Shown here piece after piece: positions 61,453-64,000 of a stretch of 64,000 nt of DNA (within the stretch, counting starts at the first letter, position 1; the number at the start of each line of letters is the position of its first letter). Below the pieces are notes generated by a model that was given only the letters and a program-made list of their open reading frames with translations, was not told where the DNA came from and did no database searches. The position numbers and the translations under genes were made by a program. The stretch lies in assembly GCF_004765805.1 (NCBI RefSeq), contig NZ_SBIU01000004.1, positions 62,001-126,000 on the forward strand. Reading direction: 5' to 3'. Source of the stretch: Halorussus halobius (lineage in GTDB: Archaea > Halobacteriota > Halobacteria > Halobacteriales > Haladaptataceae).

Positions 61453-62817
61453 CTACTGCAGTCCGCTCCCGATGGTGTACACGCGATGGTCCGTGTCGGC
61501 GAGGTCCAGCGACTGCCGACCGTCGACGACCACCATCGGGTCGAACCGCTCCCACTCGATGGCCTCAAACTCGTCCTGTGGCGTGACCATCACCGCGGCG
61601 TCAGGGTCGCAATCGTAGACATCCTCCAGTGCGGTCGGCGTCCCGGCGAACGCGTCAAAGTCGTCCAGAATCGGATCCACGATTCGTACGTCCGCGCCGA
61701 GATCCGCCAGTTGCTCCGCGATGGGAAGCGCGGGCGTCGCCCGGATCTCCTTCACGCCGGGCCGATACGTGAGCCCCAGCACCAGTACCGTCGCTCCGTC
61801 GATATCTCGGCCCTCCGCCGCGAACTCCTCTCGGAGTTTCCCCACGGTGAACTCGGGCATTCCGTCGTTGATCTCGCGAGCGGTCCGCAACATGGGAGCG
61901 TCGGTCTCGAACGGGTGGATGAGGAAGTACGGGTAGTACGGGATGCAGTGGCCGCCCACGCCCGGGCCAGGCGTGTGTAGGTCGACGTAGGGTGCGGTGT
62001 TCGCCGTTTCGAGGGCTTCGTTCACGTCGATGCCGAGTTCGTCGGTGAATCGCGCCAGCTCGTTCGCGAGTGCGATGTTCACGTCGCGGTACAGACCCTC
62101 GAACAGCTTCACCGCCTCCGCGACCGTGACGTCCGAGGTCGGGATTACACCCGCGCTGTTTATCTCCTCGTAGATGGCTTTCGCCGCGGACGTACTCTCC
62201 TCGTCGGCTCCACCGACGACCTTGGGGTACGCGCCCCGGATGTCCTTCAGGGCGCGGCCGCTTGCCGTTCGCTCAGGACAGAACGCCAGCCCGAACTCGC
62301 CGAGCGACATACCGCTCTCCTCCTCGAGTATCGGGAGGACGACGTTCCGGCACGTCTGGGGCGGAACAGTCGATTCCACGATGACGAGATCACCCTCGTC
62401 CAGCCCCGAACCGATGTCCTCGCTTACTGCGCGAACGACCGAGAGGTCCGGCCTGTTGTCCTCGTCGATGAGCGTCGGGACGATGACGACGTGTATCGAG
62501 GCGTCCGACGCCGCGTCCTGGGGGGCTTCGACTACTCGAAGTGCGTCGTCCTCTACGAGACCCGCGACGAGGTCGTCTAGTCCCGGCTCTCCGTCGACGT
62601 GACTCTCTCCGCGCTCGATAGAAGCGACGACCTCCGAATCGATGTCTGCACCGACGACGTTTCCGGTCACGTCGCCGTACACCGCCGCGAGTGGCAGGCC
62701 CATCTTGCCGAGACCGTACACCGCGACCGGTATCCGTCCCGACGTGAGGGCGTCGCGTCGCTGCTCCTCGGTGGCGTCTACGCTATAGATCGACTGTAGC
62801 GTCTCTGTTTCGTTCAT
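61453..62817 (-). CDS. UDP-sugar 6-dehydrogenase (WecC/WbpA-type)
   Basis: A 454-residue nucleotide-sugar dehydrogenase. The NAD-binding motif VYGLGKMGLPLAAVYG is at about residues 33-48. The catalytic Cys is in PGVGGHCIPYYP, about residues 292-303, and the long dimer helix follows. A Glu/Thr-rich N-terminal extension of about 28 residues precedes the core. It oxidises UDP-GlcNAc or UDP-ManNAc to the uronic acid. It lies nine bases after the Gfo/Idh gene on the same strand, so they form one operon. Confidence 0.9.
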   Translation of the reverse strand: MNETETLQSIYSVDATEEQRRDALTSGRIPVAVYGLGKMGLPLAAVYGDVTGNVVGADIDSEVVASIERGESHVDGEPGLDDLVAGLVEDDALRVVEAPQDAASDASIHVVIVPTLIDEDNRPDLSVVRAVSEDIGSGLDEGDLVIVESTVPPQTCRNVVLPILEEESGMSLGEFGLAFCPERTASGRALKDIRGAYPKVVGGADEESTSAAKAIYEEINSAGVIPTSDVTVAEAVKLFEGLYRDVNIALANELARFTDELGIDVNEALETANTAPYVDLHTPGPGVGGHCIPYYPYFLIHPFETDAPMLRTAREINDGMPEFTVGKLREEFAAEGRDIDGATVLVLGLTYRPGVKEIRATPALPIAEQLADLGADVRIVDPILDDFDAFAGTPTALEDVYDCDPDAAVMVTPQDEFEAIEWERFDPMVVVDGRQSLDLADTDHRVYTIGSGLQ

Positions 62818-62825
62818 CGGTCTTT

Positions 62826-63791
62826 CTATCGACCGGACCTTTCACCGGCCAGTTGCTCGATTTCGTCGACGTACTCGACCGCCCGAAGCCCGTCCTCGCC
62901 AGATACGACTGGCGTACTTCCGGTGCGAGCCGCTTCGACGAACGCCAGAAGTTCGCTCTTCAGCGGTTCGGCGTTCTCGACCATCGGGCGCTCGACGATG
63001 CTCTCGTGGCGGTAGCGGATGTCGCCGTTCTCTTCGATGTACTCGGGCAGCGAGTGCCGATAGATCTCGACCGTCTGGTCGATGTAGTCCACCGCGATCT
63101 GGCAGGAGTGAGCCGTGATTGTCAGCTCGCGGACCTTCCGCTGAGTGACTCGACTCGCGGTCAGACTCCCGACAGTACCGTCCGCGAACTCGAAGTTGGC
63201 GGTAGTGTACGCCTCGTCGGTGTCGAATGCCGCGACCGAGGACACCCGCCCGTCGATGAGCCAGAGCAGGATGTCGATATCGTGGATCATCAGGTCCCGC
63301 ACCACGGTATCGCCGAGATGGCGTTCGATGGGCGGACCGAGGCGTCTCGCGTCGACGCTGATGATGTCGAGGTCGGGCACGATGTCTCGAAGTGCCATGA
63401 CCGCAGGGTTGAACCGCTCTATGTGACCGACCTGAACGATGACGTCGTTCCGGTCGGCCATCGCGAGCAACTCTTCGCCCTTGTCGCGGTCGTCCACGAA
63501 CGGCTTCTCGACGAGGACGTCGACGCCCTGCCCGATGGCTTGCTCGGCCATCTCGTAGTGGTACGCGGTCGGAACCGCGATGGAGACCACGTCGGCGCGG
63601 TCGAGCAGTTCGTCGAGTTCGCGGGCTTTCGTCCCGTTCTTCTCGGCGACCTTCCGGGCCTGTTCGTCGTCGACGTCGTACACGCCCACGAGGTTCGCCT
63701 CGGGGAGTTCGTTGTAGACGCGAGCGTGGTGTTGGCCCATGCTGCCGACGCCGATCACGCCAGCGTCCGTCTCGTTGGATTCGTCCGTCAT
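62826..63791 (-). CDS. Gfo/Idh/MocA family oxidoreductase (WbpB/WlbA-like)
   Basis: A 321-residue NAD-dependent oxidoreductase starting MTDESNETDAGVIGVGSMGQ (ATG ending 63791). The NAD motif GVGSMGQHHARVY is near residues 14-26 and the catalytic Lys is in VLVEKPF near 94-100; HDIDILLWL supplies the conserved active-site His (residue about 170). This family oxidises the C3 hydroxyl of UDP-GlcNAc uronic acid. The ATG overlaps the stop of the preceding aminotransferase (ATGA), so the two act in succession. Confidence 0.87.
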   Translation of the reverse strand: MTDESNETDAGVIGVGSMGQHHARVYNELPEANLVGVYDVDDEQARKVAEKNGTKARELDELLDRADVVSIAVPTAYHYEMAEQAIGQGVDVLVEKPFVDDRDKGEELLAMADRNDVIVQVGHIERFNPAVMALRDIVPDLDIISVDARRLGPPIERHLGDTVVRDLMIHDIDILLWLIDGRVSSVAAFDTDEAYTTANFEFADGTVGSLTASRVTQRKVRELTITAHSCQIAVDYIDQTVEIYRHSLPEYIEENGDIRYRHESIVERPMVENAEPLKSELLAFVEAARTGSTPVVSGEDGLRAVEYVDEIEQLAGERSGR

Positions 63792-64000
63792 CGGTGTGCC
63801 TCGTAGTCGAGCATCGCTTGTGTTATCGTTTCGACGTCGGCCGTCGAGAGTCCGGGATGGACGGGGAGCGACAGCACTTCGTCGGCGAGTCGTTCCGCGA
63901 CCGGCGCGCCGCACTCGACGTGACTGTACGCCGGCTGCTCGTGGATGGGCGTCGGGTAGTAGATTCCAGTACCGACACCGGCGTCCTCCAGGAACTCCGC
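63788..64000 (-). CDS. DegT/DnrJ/EryC1/StrS aminotransferase, C-terminal part
   Basis: The last 70 residues of a PLP-dependent aminotransferase that continues beyond the right edge. The translated end reads EFLEDAGVGTGIYYPTPIHE, then ECGAPVAERLADEVLSLPVHPGLS, the highly conserved YYP.P.H and LPVHPGLS motifs of sugar aminotransferases. It stops with a TGA overlapping the oxidoreductase ATG. It probably adds the 3-amino group to the keto-sugar made by that enzyme. Confidence 0.85.
   Translation of the reverse strand, partial: AEFLEDAGVGTGIYYPTPIHEQPAYSHVECGAPVAERLADEVLSLPVHPGLSTADVETITQAMLDYEAHR

Overview
The window is high-GC chromosomal DNA of a halophilic archaeon (class Halobacteria). The evidence is the strongly acidic proteins, the A/T-rich TATA-like boxes about 25-30 bases before many start codons (leaderless genes), a large S-layer glycoprotein with a PGF-CTERM anchor, ribosomal protein L10e (uL16), a type II glyceraldehyde-3-phosphate dehydrogenase and a tRNA-Val. 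No 16S rRNA is present, so the genus cannot be fixed.

Layout. 0-5.8 kb: housekeeping (DUF790 nuclease-like protein, Nop2/Sun-type RNA methyltransferase with a separate PUA-like partner, DUF371, endonuclease III, PHP phosphoesterase). 5.8-8.4 kb: a small, decaying toxin-antitoxin patch (HicB relic, HicB plus frameshifted HicA, DUF433/DUF5615 pair, orphan HicB), with the later part bracketed by a 131-132 bp direct repeat. 8.4-11.1 kb: the S-layer glycoprotein. 11.4-20 kb: EngB, two DUF389 membrane paralogs around SIMPL and SHOCT proteins, a NOG1-like GTPase, and a TetR/MFS pair. 20-37.3 kb: tRNA-Val with a duplicated 3' end, ABC exporter, trehalose synthesis (otsA/otsB), a protein-repair methyltransferase cluster, zinc-finger proteins, aminopeptidase, GAPDH, Hsp20, ATP-grasp ligase, L10e, rhomboid and a 54-residue zinc-ribbon gene.

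37.4-42.3 kb holds the most novel-looking locus: a promoter-led operon coding for a 168-residue protein with an acidic leader-like part and a small hydrophobic two-cysteine tail, a radical SAM enzyme with extra C-terminal cysteines, an ABC ATPase, an ABC-2 permease and an uncharacterised protein, with a YIP1-like membrane protein just upstream. I read this as a candidate ribosomally made, radical-SAM-modified peptide (halocin-like or sactipeptide-like) system. This is inference from gene content and order.

42.5-64 kb is devoted largely to sugar nucleotides and surface glycans. A GlmU-like nucleotidylyltransferase/acyltransferase and GlmS supply UDP-GlcNAc. After a VapBC-type pair and two membrane proteins comes a markedly A+T-richer island (about 48.6-59.1 kb) with an asparagine-synthase-like protein, ABC flippase/exporter, glycosyltransferases, ATP-grasp ligase, polysaccharide deacetylase, GNAT protein and O-antigen-ligase-like polymerase. 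The composition then returns to host-like for a glycosyltransferase, UDP-GlcNAc 2-epimerase, UDP-sugar dehydrogenase, Gfo/Idh oxidoreductase and a DegT aminotransferase cut by the window end. The last four match a pathway to a 2,3-diamino uronic acid sugar. The products probably decorate surface proteins such as the S-layer glycoprotein.

Two intergenic regions (12.1-12.4 kb and 34.0-34.2 kb) carry copies of a repeated element whose hairpin stem differs in sequence but keeps its base pairing, a sign of a structured RNA or a palindromic mobile element.
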